A DNA stretch of 64,000 nucleotides, from positions 62,001 to 126,000 of the forward strand of contig NZ_RQIT01000008.1 of NCBI RefSeq assembly GCF_003837805.1. The letters are read 5' to 3'. Each line of letters opens with the position of its first letter. Positions within the stretch are counted from its first letter, which is position 1. Positions 9,601 through 16,889 of the stretch are shown in pieces. The DNA is from Bradyrhizobium sp. RP6. GTDB taxonomy: Bacteria > Pseudomonadota > Alphaproteobacteria > Rhizobiales > Xanthobacteraceae. The notes beneath the pieces are model-generated. The model was not told the DNA's origin and ran no database searches. It saw only the letters and a program-made list of their open reading frames with translations. The position numbers and the translations under genes are program-made.

Positions 9601-9925
9601 GGATTTTCTTTATGCCGACGAGCTGAAGGCACTGGCGGCAGGCGGCATCGCCGAGCTCTTCACGGCATTCTCGCGTGCGGATGGACCGAAGACCTATGTG
9701 CAGCATGTGCTCGCCGCGCAGAAGGACAAGGTCTGGCCGCTGATCGAGCAGGGCGCCATCATCTATGTCTGCGGTGACGGCGGCAGGATGGAGCCCGACG
9801 TGAAGGCGGCGCTGGTCGCGATCCAGCGCGAGAAGACCGGCAGCGACACCACCACGGCTGCGCGCTGGATCGAGGAGATGGGCGCGGCCAACCGGTATGT
9901 GCTGGATGTCTGGGCAGGTGGGTGA
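6689..9925 (+). CDS. Self-sufficient cytochrome P450/NADPH-P450 reductase fusion (CYP102/P450 BM3 type)
   Basis: A 1078-residue fusion; the ATG at 6689 follows AGGGGGGA. The haem domain (about 1-470) shows the I-helix 'FLIAGHETTSGLL', the ExxR in 'LKEALRLWPPAPAYG', and 'FGNGQRACIGRGFAM' with the haem-ligand Cys at about 413. The FMN domain starts near residue 495 (LYGSNLGTAEELATRMADLA). The FAD/NADPH part follows, with 'PRYYSISSSP', 'GPGTGLAPFRGFLQER' and the C-terminus 'NRYVLDVWAGG'. Domain order and length match P450 BM3, which hydroxylates and epoxidises medium- and long-chain fatty acids with NADPH. It is cytosolic. The epoxide hydrolase lies upstream, across a palindromic repeat. Substrate is by family analogy. 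Confidence 0.97.
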   Translation: MLSKNRLDPIPHPPTKPVVGNMLSLDSSAPVQHLTRLAKELGPIFWLDMMGSPIVVVSGHDLVDELSDEKRFDKTVRGALRRVRAVGGDGLFTADTNEPNWSKAHNILLQPFGNRAMQSYHASMVDIAEQLVNKWERLNADDEIDVVHDMTALTLDTIGLCGFDYRFNSFYRRDYHPFVESLVRSLETIMMTRGLPFEQLWMQKRRKTLAEDVAFMNRMVDEIIAERRKTAEGIDDKKDMLAAMMTGVDRATGEQLDDVNIRYQINTFLIAGHETTSGLLSYTLYALLKHPDILKKAYDEVDRVFGPDVNAKPSYQQVTQLTYITQILKEALRLWPPAPAYGISPLQDESIGGGKYKLRKGTFTTILVTALHRDPSVWGPNPDVFDPENFSREAEAKRPINAWKPFGNGQRACIGRGFAMHEAALALGMILQRFKLIDHQRYQMHLKETLTIKPEGFKIKVRPRADRERGAYGGPVAATVSIPKAPRQPTARPGHNTPMLVLYGSNLGTAEELATRMADLAEINGFAVHLGPLDGYVGKLPQEGGVLIICASYNGAPPDNATQFVKWLGEDLPKDVFAGVRYAVFGCGNSDWAATYQSVPRFIDEQLSKHGARAVYPRGEGDARSDLDGQFQKWFPAAAQVATKEFGIDWNFTRTAEDDPLYAIEPVAVTAVNTIVAQGGAVAMKVLVNDELQNKSGPNPSERSTRHIEVKLPSNVTYRVGDHLSVVPRNDPTLVDSVARRFGFLPADQIRLQVAEGRRAQLPVGEAVSVGRLLSEFVELQQVATRRQIQIMAEHTRCPVTKPKLLAFIGEEAEPLERHRSEILAKRKSVFDLLLDYPACELPFHVYLEMLSLLAPRYYSISSSPSVDPARCSITVGVVEGPAASGRGVYKGICSNYLANRRAGDVIYATVRETKAGFRLPDDSSVPIIMIGPGTGLAPFRGFLQERAARKAKGAVLGPAMLFFGCRHPDQDFLYADELKALAAGGIAELFTAFSRADGPKTYVQHVLAAQKDKVWPLIEQGAIIYVCGDGGRMEPDVKAALVAIQREKTGSDTTTAARWIEEMGAANRYVLDVWAGG

Positions 9926-9955
9926 CGGCCCGCCCGATCGTGCTAAACGTCTCTC

Positions 9956-10630
9956 ATGATTCCCTGGGAAAAGATCGACACCGCAGAAATCCCCGGCTCT
10001 GACGAAAAGCTCCGCCTGATGAGGCGGGGCAAGGAGTTTTCAATCAAGCTCGGCACCAACGAGCTGATGAACAATCGCATGTCGGGCTCCGAAGCCGCGC
10101 TGGCGACGCTCGCGGCGAAGCAGATCGAGAAAGTTGCAAGGCCCGTCGTCCTCATCGGCGGCCTCGGCATGGGTTTTACGCTGCGGGCGGCGCTGGCCGT
10201 GCTTGGACCTAAGGCGAAGGTCGTGGTCGCCGAGCTCGTGCCCGCGGTCGTCGCCTGGGCGCGGGGCCCGATGGCGGAGGTCTTCGGCGACAGTCTCGAT
10301 GATGCCAGGCTTAGCATCCTGGAGACCGACGTCGGCGAGATTATCCGGGCAAGGCGGTCCGCCTTCGATGCGGTCCTCCTCGACGTCGACAACGGGCCGG
10401 AAGGGCTGACGCGGAAAGGCAACGATGCCCTCTATGATGCGAGCGGATTGAAGGCGGCGAAGAGCGCGCTGCGGCCGGGCGGCGTGCTCGCCGTCTGGTC
10501 GTCGGGCCCGAACCCCGCTTTCACCAAGCGGCTCCGTACCGCCGGCTTCGACGTCAACGAGGTCAACGTCCGCGCCACCGGCAGAGGCGGCGGCGCGCGC
10601 CACGTGATCTGGATCGCGCGGAAGAACTAA
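9956..10630 (+). CDS. SAM-dependent methyltransferase fold, spermidine-synthase-like
   Basis: A 224-residue protein. 'RPVVLIGGLGMGFTLRAALA' near residues 60-80 is the glycine-rich nucleotide-binding loop, followed by 'VVVAELVPAVVAWARG' (acidic residue at the end of strand 2), 'FDAVLLDVDNGPEGL' and 'LRPGGVLAVWSS'. This resembles the C-terminal fold of spermidine synthases but lacks a clear polyamine-synthase N-terminal domain, so it is probably a stand-alone methyl- or aminopropyl-transferase-like protein of unknown substrate. It ends convergently with the next gene; the two stop regions overlap by 4 bp. Confidence 0.8.
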   Translation: MIPWEKIDTAEIPGSDEKLRLMRRGKEFSIKLGTNELMNNRMSGSEAALATLAAKQIEKVARPVVLIGGLGMGFTLRAALAVLGPKAKVVVAELVPAVVAWARGPMAEVFGDSLDDARLSILETDVGEIIRARRSAFDAVLLDVDNGPEGLTRKGNDALYDASGLKAAKSALRPGGVLAVWSSGPNPAFTKRLRTAGFDVNEVNVRATGRGGGARHVIWIARKN

Positions 10631-11541
10631 GCCGCTTGCGCCGCCGCGCCGTGCGCATGCTTGTCGATGGCGTCGATGATCTCGGGCCAGAAGCGCATCG
10701 CCAGGGCGTGGCCCATGCCTTCGATCATCAACAGCTTGGCATTCGGGATTGACGCCGCCGTGTCCTTGCCGCCCTCGGGATGGACCAGCGGATCGACTGT
10801 GCCGTGGATCACCAGCGTCGGCGCCTTCACGCTATGCAGCCGTTCCTTGCGGCTGCCGGACGCCAGCACGGCGCGGAGCTGGCGGCCGACGCCGGCCGGG
10901 TTGAGCCCGCGCGCGAACACGCGCTCGGCGCGGCCGGGGTCGAGCGCTTCCTCCTCCGGAAAATGTCCGGCGCGCAGCACTTTCCAGGTCTGGCCGTAGC
11001 GGACGATGAACTCCTCCTTGCTGCGCGGTGGCGGGGCCATCAGCATCGCCGCGGCCTCGCGGGTCGGCGGCGGCACGCGCGGATTGCCCGTCGTCGACAT
11101 GATCGAGGTCAGCGAGCGCACGCGATGCGGAAACGACAGCGCCACCTCCTGCGCGATCATGCCGCCCATGGATGCCCCGACCAGATGCGCCGACTTGATG
11201 CCGAGTGCATCCATCAAGCCGACCGTGTCCTTGGCCATATCGATCAGCTTGTAGGTTGCGGCAACGGGAATCCTGAGGAAACGCAGCTTCAGCAGCTCGA
11301 GCGGGGTCAGGCGCTTGCCGCCCGTGAGATGGCTCGACTTGCCGATGTCTCTGTTGTCGAAGCGGATCACGCGGAAGCCGCGCGCGGCGAGCTGCTCGCA
11401 GAACGCATCGTCCCAATGGATCATCTGCGCCCCGAGCCCCATGATCAGCAGCAGCGGCTCCGCATTGTCGCTGCCGAAGATCTCGTAGCAGATGTCGATG
11501 CCATTGGCGCGGACGGTCTGGGGCGACTGATGGGCGATCAC
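10627..11541 (-). CDS. Alpha/beta hydrolase (lactonase/esterase type)
   Basis: A 304-residue protein. I take the GTG at 11539-11541, which has GGAGGGA upstream; an upstream extension would encode unlikely sequence. Motifs: 'LLLIMGLGAQMIHWDD' (oxyanion region), 'HLVGASMGGMIAQEVALSFP' (nucleophile Ser in GASMGG), 'TLVIHGTVDPLVHPEGG' (acid) and 'MIEGMGHALAM' (His). This arrangement resembles 3-oxoadipate enol-lactonase and RdmC-type methylesterases. It is transcribed divergently from the PhaE-like/phaC genes and convergently with the methyltransferase. Substrate unknown. Confidence 0.87.
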   Translation of the reverse strand: MIAHQSPQTVRANGIDICYEIFGSDNAEPLLLIMGLGAQMIHWDDAFCEQLAARGFRVIRFDNRDIGKSSHLTGGKRLTPLELLKLRFLRIPVAATYKLIDMAKDTVGLMDALGIKSAHLVGASMGGMIAQEVALSFPHRVRSLTSIMSTTGNPRVPPPTREAAAMLMAPPPRSKEEFIVRYGQTWKVLRAGHFPEEEALDPGRAERVFARGLNPAGVGRQLRAVLASGSRKERLHSVKAPTLVIHGTVDPLVHPEGGKDTAASIPNAKLLMIEGMGHALAMRFWPEIIDAIDKHAHGAAAQAA

Positions 11542-11707
11542 GGGCGTGGTCCCTCCTGCTGGTCGATGCTGTATCGCACGGTTTCGTTCCGCAAAGAAGC
11601 CGCGTGCGCGACACCGCGCCCGCTGCTTGCCGGTTGACCGGCATCTCGCAACGGTGTGGTATGGCAAGAAAAGAAGGGTGCAAAGCCCTCCACATGGGAG
11701 GACGCTG

Positions 11708-12088
11708 ATGACCGACAAGATCACCGATCCGGTCGCCTTGTGGCAGAAGATGGTCGGCGAGATGGAGAAGGGTTTCAACTCTTTCGCGAACAAGGCGATG
11801 GAGACGCCCGAGTTCTCGCAAGCCGTGAACCGCGCCGGCGGCGTTGCTGCAGGTGCTCAGAAGCAGTTCGGCGATCTCATGGAGAAATACCTGCTCTCCA
11901 TGAACCTGCCGAGCCGCGAGCAGATGACCGGCATCGCGGAGCGGCTTCAGTCGATTGAAGGCCAACTCGGCGAGATCAAGTCGATGTTGAGCCAGATGTC
12001 GACCAGTTCGGGTGCGCAGCAGGTCGGCGCCGCTCCGCGGCCGCCGCGCACCAAACGTCCGCCGTCCGAAGGCGGAGAGCAAAAATGA
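11708..12088 (+). CDS. Small PHA-synthase-associated protein (PhaE-like/phasin-like)
   Basis: A 126-residue protein from the ATG at 11708 after a GGGAGGACG ribosome site. It opens MTDKITDPVALWQKMVGEME and is mostly helical and charged: 'FNSFANKAMETPEF', 'KQFGDLMEKYLLSMNLPSRE', then 'IAERLQSIEGQLGEIKSMLS', and a Pro-rich basic tail. The 'NLPSREQMTGIAERLQSIE' stretch resembles the conserved C-terminal part of PhaE-type PHA synthase subunits. It overlaps the phaC-like gene by ATGA, implying an obligate partnership. Classical PhaE is about three times longer, so this is a minimal version or a distinct small partner (PhaR-type of class IV is also larger). Confidence 0.75.
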   Translation: MTDKITDPVALWQKMVGEMEKGFNSFANKAMETPEFSQAVNRAGGVAAGAQKQFGDLMEKYLLSMNLPSREQMTGIAERLQSIEGQLGEIKSMLSQMSTSSGAQQVGAAPRPPRTKRPPSEGGEQK

Positions 12089-13167
12089 ACGCGCCGGCGG
12101 GACTTGATTTCGCGTCCATCCCGGAGCGGATCCAGTCCGAAGTGCAGCGCGCGATCCAGCGCAGCATCAAAGGCGTCGAGTATTTCTCGACCTCGGGGCC
12201 CTCGCTCGGCTCGACACCGAAAGATGTGCTGCATTCGCGCGGAACCATGAGCCTCTACCACTATCGCCCGATGTCGGACGAGATCTACCGCGTGCCGGTG
12301 CTGATCGTGATGGCGACCACCAACCGCGGCTACATCCTCGACCTCGTGCCCGGCCAGAGCTTCATCGAATTCCTGCTGAGGCGCGGCTACGACGTCTACA
12401 TGCTGGACTGGAGCGCCCCGCGACCGGAGGAGAAGAGCCTGCGTATGGAGGACTACGTCCTCGACTTCATCCCGGACTGCGTCCGCCGCGTGCAAACCGA
12501 TTCCGGCGAGCAGGACGTCTCCGTCATCGGCTATTGCTTCGGCGGCGTGCTCTCGCTGCTCTACGGCTCGATCCACAAGGACGGGCCGATGAAGAATCTG
12601 ATCTGCTTCACCACGCCGATCGACTTCCGCGAGATGAAGCTGTTCTCGAACTTCTCCGACCGGCGCTATTTCGACGTCGACCATCTCGTCGACAGCGTCG
12701 GCAACGTGCCGCCGGAAATGATCCTGTCCTCGTTCGAGATGCTGCGCCCGGCCTCGCGCACGGTGAGTCAGATCCAGCTCTGGGAGAACATCTGGAACGA
12801 CGAGTTCGTGAAGTCCTATCGCATGTTCGACCGCTGGGCGACCGACACCCTGCCGCTTGCGGGCGAGTATTTCCGCGCCATCACCAAGGACCTGATGTGG
12901 GACAACAAGCTGTTCAACGACACCATGTCGGTTGGCGGCCGCGCGGCGAAGCTGGAAGACATCAAGGTGCCGATCCTGCATGCGGTCGCGGAGCACGATC
13001 ACATCGTGCCGTATGAAGCCGCAAAGCACCTGATCGCCAAGATCGGGTCGACCGACAAGGAAGAGGTGATCCTGAAGGGCGGTCACGTCTCTCTCGTGGC
13101 GGGCGCCAATGCCGTGAAGCGGCTGTGGCCGAAACTGGACTCCTGGCTAGGAAAGAGATCGACATGA
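12085..13167 (+). CDS. phaC: Class III-type poly(3-hydroxyalkanoate) synthase PhaC
   Basis: A 360-residue protein, the length of class III catalytic subunits rather than the roughly 600 of class I. The lipase-like box 'VIGYCFGGVLSLLYG' holds Cys151, 'HAVAEHDHIVP' holds Asp305 and 'LKGGHVSLVAG' holds His334. This spacing matches the Cys-Asp-His triad of class III synthases (149/302/331 in Allochromatium, from memory). It polymerises 3-hydroxyacyl-CoA into PHA granules in the cytoplasm. It is fused translationally (ATGA overlaps) to the PhaE-like gene before it and the GNAT gene after it. A phasin gene lies 0.8 kb downstream. High confidence in function; exact substrate length is not visible. 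Confidence 0.95.
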   Translation: MNAPAGLDFASIPERIQSEVQRAIQRSIKGVEYFSTSGPSLGSTPKDVLHSRGTMSLYHYRPMSDEIYRVPVLIVMATTNRGYILDLVPGQSFIEFLLRRGYDVYMLDWSAPRPEEKSLRMEDYVLDFIPDCVRRVQTDSGEQDVSVIGYCFGGVLSLLYGSIHKDGPMKNLICFTTPIDFREMKLFSNFSDRRYFDVDHLVDSVGNVPPEMILSSFEMLRPASRTVSQIQLWENIWNDEFVKSYRMFDRWATDTLPLAGEYFRAITKDLMWDNKLFNDTMSVGGRAAKLEDIKVPILHAVAEHDHIVPYEAAKHLIAKIGSTDKEEVILKGGHVSLVAGANAVKRLWPKLDSWLGKRST

Positions 13168-13757
13168 ATGAGCAGCGTTCCTATCCGCGTCAGGTCAAGA
13201 CCGACGCGGGCGATGTCGAGATCCGCTTGATGTCGCGTGCGGACGAGGCCGCGGTGCTGGCTTTCGGCAAGGGCCTGCCGACCCACGATCTGCTGTTCCT
13301 CCCCCGCAATATCAGCCAGCCGAAAGTGCTGTCGGCCTGGGTCAAGGAGATCGAGGGCGGCGCGATTCAGAGCCTGCTCGCGGTGAAAGAGGGCAGGGTC
13401 GTCGGCTGCGGCACGCTGGTGCGCGATCCGCATTCCTGGTCGCCGCACGTCGGCGAGATACGGATGGTGGTCTTGCCCAATGTCCGCGGCAAGGGAGTGG
13501 GCAAGGCGCTCTCGCAGGAGACCTTTGCGCTCGCGCTCGGCGCCGGCCTGGAGAAGCTCTCGGTCCAGATGACGGTCGATCAGCAGGCGGCGATCGCCCT
13601 GTTCGAAAGCCTCGGCTTCAAGGCCGAGGCGCTGCTGCGCGACCATGTCCGGGATGTCGACGGCAAGACCCACGACATCGTCGTGCTCGGTCACAACATC
13701 GCGCAGGTCCAGGCTCAGATGGAGGCGTATGGGGTGCCGGGCGCCGTCCAGCACTGA
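13164..13757 (+). CDS. GNAT-family N-acetyltransferase
   Basis: A 197-residue protein whose ATG at 13164 overlaps the phaC stop (ATGA). Core GNAT features are 'VVGCGTLVRDPHSWSPHVGE', then 'IRMVVLPNVRGKGVGKALS', the acetyl-CoA pyrophosphate-binding loop (R/Q-x-x-G-x-G/A form as RGKGVG), and 'AAIALFESLGFKAEALLRDH'. It probably acetylates an amine in the cytoplasm. Its strict coupling to the PHA synthase genes suggests a role linked to polymer metabolism or acyl-CoA balance, but nothing in the sequence says which. Confidence 0.88.
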   Translation: MNEQRSYPRQVKTDAGDVEIRLMSRADEAAVLAFGKGLPTHDLLFLPRNISQPKVLSAWVKEIEGGAIQSLLAVKEGRVVGCGTLVRDPHSWSPHVGEIRMVVLPNVRGKGVGKALSQETFALALGAGLEKLSVQMTVDQQAAIALFESLGFKAEALLRDHVRDVDGKTHDIVVLGHNIAQVQAQMEAYGVPGAVQH

Positions 13758-13829
13758 GAGCGCCGCGACAATGGATCCAAATCGGGCGATCGTCGGACCA
13801 TTTGAACAAAGAACTATCATGATACCGTT

Positions 13830-13906
13830 CTGCAACGAATGTCACAGTTTTGTGATGCCGCACTGCAATATGTTGTTGCATCGCACAATAGACCGCGCCA
13901 TATAAA
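13830..13906 (+). promoter_or_regulatory. Phasin promoter region with TGCAA inverted repeats
   Basis: CTGCAA occurs at 13830-13835 and again at 13863-13868 (33 bp apart), and the second forms an inverted repeat TGCAA-N7-TTGCA (13864-13880). TCACA-N4-TGTGA lies between (13842-13855). A possible sigma-70 promoter is TTGCAT (13876-13881) with CATATA or TATAAA near 13899-13906. TGC/GCA-rich sites in front of phasin genes are typical PhaR (AniA) targets, so this is a candidate PhaR operator overlapping the -35 box; that is inference. Confidence 0.5.
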
Positions 13907-13974
13907 CCATACCCCGGGCCAATGAGGACGGGGTGAGCCCATAGCTCAGATCAATGAGGATGGAGAGAACCCCC

Positions 13975-14430
13975 ATGACCACTGAAACCACCACCGCTTT
14001 CGAGGGCTTCAAGGACGCTTTCAAGAACATCCAGAATCTGGAAGTTCCCGAAGCCGCCCGCGAATTCGTCAAGAAGACTGCCAACACTGCCAAGGACCGT
14101 GCCGCCGAGGCTTTCGCCGGCTCCGAGCGGGTGACCGCCGCTGTCGAGAACGCAGTGGCCGAATCCGTCGCCGAGGCCGGCAAGATCAGTCGGAACATCC
14201 AGCAGGCGATCTACGAGGACGCCGAGGCGTTCTTCTCGGGCATCGACAAGCTGGCGTCGGCAAAATCGATCAGCGAAGCCATCGAGATCCAGTCGAGCCT
14301 GCTCCGCTCCCGCGGCGAAGTGTTCGTCTCGCGTGCGAAGGCGACCGCCGACTATCTCGGCAACCTCGCCGCCAACGGTGCGAAGTCCGCTCAGGACAAT
14401 TTCGCCAAGGTCTACAACAAGACCGCCTGA
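13975..14430 (+). CDS. phaP: Phasin (PHA granule-associated protein)
   Basis: A 151-residue protein starting at the ATG at 13975 (GGAGAG upstream); an ATG at 13954 would add seven residues and lacks a good ribosome site. It is almost all helix: 'TTTAFEGFKDAFKNIQNLEV', 'AREFVKKTANTAKDRAAEAF', 'NIQQAIYEDAEAFFSGIDKL', 'IQSSLLRSRGEVFVSRAKAT', with no Cys. This is the Phasin_2 pattern of proteins coating PHB granules. It sits just downstream of the phaC cluster and ends at a strong terminator. Regulation by PhaR is likely given the upstream repeats. Confidence 0.92.
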   Translation: MTTETTTAFEGFKDAFKNIQNLEVPEAAREFVKKTANTAKDRAAEAFAGSERVTAAVENAVAESVAEAGKISRNIQQAIYEDAEAFFSGIDKLASAKSISEAIEIQSSLLRSRGEVFVSRAKATADYLGNLAANGAKSAQDNFAKVYNKTA

Positions 14431-14459
14431 CCTGGCGCCTGAGTCAAAACTGAATTTGA

Positions 14460-14481
14460 GGCCCGCTTCGGCGGGCCTTTT
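14460..14481 (+). terminator. Rho-independent terminator after phasin gene
   Basis: Perfect GGCCCGC/GCGGGCC stem (14460-14466 and 14471-14477) closed by a stable TTCG tetraloop and followed by TTTT. It lies 30 bp beyond the phasin stop. Confidence 0.92.
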
Positions 14482-14507
14482 GTTTGAGCTGCCGTAAGCA
14501 CATCCAC

Positions 14508-14608
14508 CGTCATCCCGGGGCGCCCCAAGGGCGAAGCCGAAATCTCGAGATTCTCAGGTGCGCAATTGCGCACCATAGTTCGATACTTCGCATCGCCCCG
14601 GAATGACG
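14508..14608. repeat. Palindromic intergenic repeat, family B
   Basis: Ends CGTCATCCCGGGGCG and CGCCCCGGAATGACG are inverted. The centre carries a self-complementary 18-mer GGTGCGCAATTGCGCACC (14557-14574). A shorter relative with ends GTCATTCCGGG/CCCGGAACGAC and centre GGTGC-T-GCGCACC lies at 41902-41942. Confidence 0.85.
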
Positions 14609-14624
14609 TAGTCTTCAATTCACA

Positions 14625-15911
14625 ATGACTCCACCCGCCACCTTCTCCTTCGACACCCCCGGCGATGCCGAACGCGCGGCCGAACTGCGCCGCGTGAAGG
14701 CGCTGGCGACGCTGGTGCTGGCCTCGACGCTTCTGCTTTTTGTCGTCGCGAAATGGCTTGTCCCAGTGCATCCCGTGTTCGGCTTCGTCGCAGCCTTCGC
14801 GGAAGCCGCGACCATCGGTGGCCTCGCCGATTGGTATGCGGTGGTGGCGCTGTTCAAGCGGCCGCTCGGCCTGCCGATCCCGCACACTGCGATCATCCAG
14901 AGCAATCAGGCTCGCATCGCCGACAAGCTCGGCGAGTTCATCCAGATGCATTTCCTCGACGCCGGTCCCGTCGAGGCCAAGCTGAAGGAAATCGATTTCG
15001 GCTCCTTCGTTGCGGACTGGCTGCGTGACCGCAACCGTAGCGATGATCTGGCGCGTTTCGCGCTGCGCCTGCTGCCGGAGGCCGTTTCCGCCACCGAAAG
15101 CTCCGGCCTGATGACCTTCATCATCCGCCGGATGTCATCGCAGCTCCAGGCGATCGATCTTGCGCCGCTCGCCGCTGGCACGCTACGCGGTTTCGTGGCG
15201 GAGGGGCGGCACCAGATCCTGTTCGACGATCTCCTGCGCGTGATGCATGAGACGCTGAACCAGAAGGAAACGATGGCGATGATCCGCGGGAAAGTGCGCG
15301 CGGAGTTGCCGACCCTGCTGAAGCTCTATCGCGCCGACAAGTTTCTGGTGAACAAGATCGTGGCCTCGGCCACCGCCTTCTTCAATGAGGTACGCAGCGA
15401 TCCCGAGCATCCGTTCCGCGGCGAGTTCGATCGCATGGTGCTGAGCTTCGTCGATCGGCTCGGCACCGATCAAGCCTATATCGACCGCATCGACGGCTTG
15501 AAGCGCGATCTCCTCGCGCGTCCCGAGCTTGCCGAACTCGCCCGCACCGTCTGGGCCAACACGCGCGCCCTCATCGAGCGCAGCGCGAGCGGCGAGACGC
15601 AAGTGCTGCAGCATCATCTCGCCGGCATGTTCGTCGCGGCTGGCGAGGCGCTCGCTGGCGATGCCGAACTGCGCGGCGAGATCAACAAAGGCCTGGTGGC
15701 GGTGCTGCGCAGCTTCGTGGCCGACCAGAAGAGCGGCGTCTCCACCTTCATCTCTGATCAGGTCAAGGCGTGGAATATGACGCAGCTGATTGCGCTGATC
15801 GAAATCAACATCGGGCGCGACCTGCAATACATCCGCTTCAATGGCTCGCTGATCGGCGGTCTCGCCGGTCTTGCGCTCTATTCCGTGGAATTCCTGCTTC
15901 GATTGTTGTGA
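14625..15911 (+). CDS. DUF445 family membrane protein (YjiN-like)
   Basis: A 428-residue protein. One membrane segment near residues 27-46 (TLVLASTLLLFVVAKWLV) is followed by the family hallmark 'EAATIGGLADWYAVVALFKR' and 'PLGLPIPHTAIIQSNQARIA'. A long helical cytoplasmic or periplasmic region comes next, and a C-terminal hydrophobic segment (IGGLAGLALYSVEFLLRLL) ends the protein. DUF445 proteins are inner-membrane proteins without an assigned function. The start ATG at 14625 comes directly after a family B repeat, with no strong ribosome site visible. No operon partner is evident. Confidence 0.88.
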   Translation: MTPPATFSFDTPGDAERAAELRRVKALATLVLASTLLLFVVAKWLVPVHPVFGFVAAFAEAATIGGLADWYAVVALFKRPLGLPIPHTAIIQSNQARIADKLGEFIQMHFLDAGPVEAKLKEIDFGSFVADWLRDRNRSDDLARFALRLLPEAVSATESSGLMTFIIRRMSSQLQAIDLAPLAAGTLRGFVAEGRHQILFDDLLRVMHETLNQKETMAMIRGKVRAELPTLLKLYRADKFLVNKIVASATAFFNEVRSDPEHPFRGEFDRMVLSFVDRLGTDQAYIDRIDGLKRDLLARPELAELARTVWANTRALIERSASGETQVLQHHLAGMFVAAGEALAGDAELRGEINKGLVAVLRSFVADQKSGVSTFISDQVKAWNMTQLIALIEINIGRDLQYIRFNGSLIGGLAGLALYSVEFLLRLL

Positions 15912-16113
15912 CTTTTGCGTCACGGCCGTCAGCATTACCTTCCGGGCCTATTGTCGCTCCACATCTCTCCCGCTTGAATGTCGGGAACCGGCCGCCTAGC
16001 TGATTCATGTTGCGCTGCGGAACGTTCGAGAAGCCGGTGCATTGGAATTCATGGCTATTTGCCGGCATCGCAGTCGGCGTCCTTTCCAGAAGTCTTCCCA
16101 GGGGGAAACATCG

Positions 16114-16884
16114 ATGACCGCAACTGCCCAGACGCTGCGTCCGCCCTCCCGTACCCTGATGTTTCTGGAAGGGCGCGCGATCCACGAGTTCGGCGCATTC
16201 CTGGGCGCGCTGCCGCTCTTGAGCCTTGCGCCACACGGCGATGGACATCCGGTACTGGTGCTGCCGGGCCTCGTGGCTTCCGATGCGTCGACGCGCGCGC
16301 TACGCGCGTTTTTGACGAACAAGGGCTATGCGGTGAGCGGCTGGCGTCAGGGTCGCAACTACGGCCTGCGCGAGGGCGTGCAGGACGCCATGCTCGATCT
16401 GGTCCGGGAGCTCAGCGACAAGCACGGACGCAAGATCAGCCTTGTCGGCTGGAGCCTCGGCGGCCTCTATGCCCGCCAGCTCGCCAAGATGATGCCGGAG
16501 CGCGTGCGCCAGGTGATCACGCTCGGCAGCCCCTTTGCCGGCGATCCGCGCTCGACCAACGCCTGGCGCGTCTACGAATGGGCGAGCGGACGGAAGTCTG
16601 ACGAGGTCGATCCGCAGTTCGGTGGCGAGCTCGCCGCTCCACCGCCGGTGCCGACCACCGCCATCTTCAGCCGCACCGACGGCATTTGCGCCTGGCAGGG
16701 CTGCATGGAGAAGACGGGCGCGCAGACCGAGAGCATCGAGGTCGAGAGCAGCCATTGCGGCATGGGCCATCATCCCGCAGCGGTTTACGCCGTTGCCGAT
16801 CGGCTCGCGCAGAAGGAAGGCCAGTGGCGTCCGTTCGACCGCAGCGGCTGGCGCAGCCTGGCCTATCCCGATCCGCATCGGTAG
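16114..16884 (+). CDS. Alpha/beta hydrolase, paralogue of the 3152 gene
   Basis: A 256-residue protein; the ATG at 16114 follows CAGGGGGAAAC, whereas an earlier ATG at 16042 lacks support. Motifs 'GDGHPVLVLPGLVASDAS' (oxyanion region) and 'SLVGWSLGGLYARQLAKMMP' (nucleophile Ser in GWSLGG), then 'VITLGSPFAGDPRSTNAWR' and 'SSHCGMGHHPAAVYAVADRL' (catalytic His region). The last is shared with the hydrolase at 3152-3952 ('SHIGLGVNPAALWAVADRLA'), so the two are paralogues. Likely an esterase or lipase acting on acyl esters, with no visible secretion signal. It stands alone between a DUF445 gene and repeats. Confidence 0.85.
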   Translation: MTATAQTLRPPSRTLMFLEGRAIHEFGAFLGALPLLSLAPHGDGHPVLVLPGLVASDASTRALRAFLTNKGYAVSGWRQGRNYGLREGVQDAMLDLVRELSDKHGRKISLVGWSLGGLYARQLAKMMPERVRQVITLGSPFAGDPRSTNAWRVYEWASGRKSDEVDPQFGGELAAPPPVPTTAIFSRTDGICAWQGCMEKTGAQTESIEVESSHCGMGHHPAAVYAVADRLAQKEGQWRPFDRSGWRSLAYPDPHR

Positions 16885-16889
16885 TCGGG

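Noticed and set aside
15978..16045. GGAAC...GTT pair resembling an EcfG (general stress sigma) promoter before the 16114 hydrolase
   Set aside because: The spacing is about 20 bases, outside the usual 16-18, and the -10-like part is weak.
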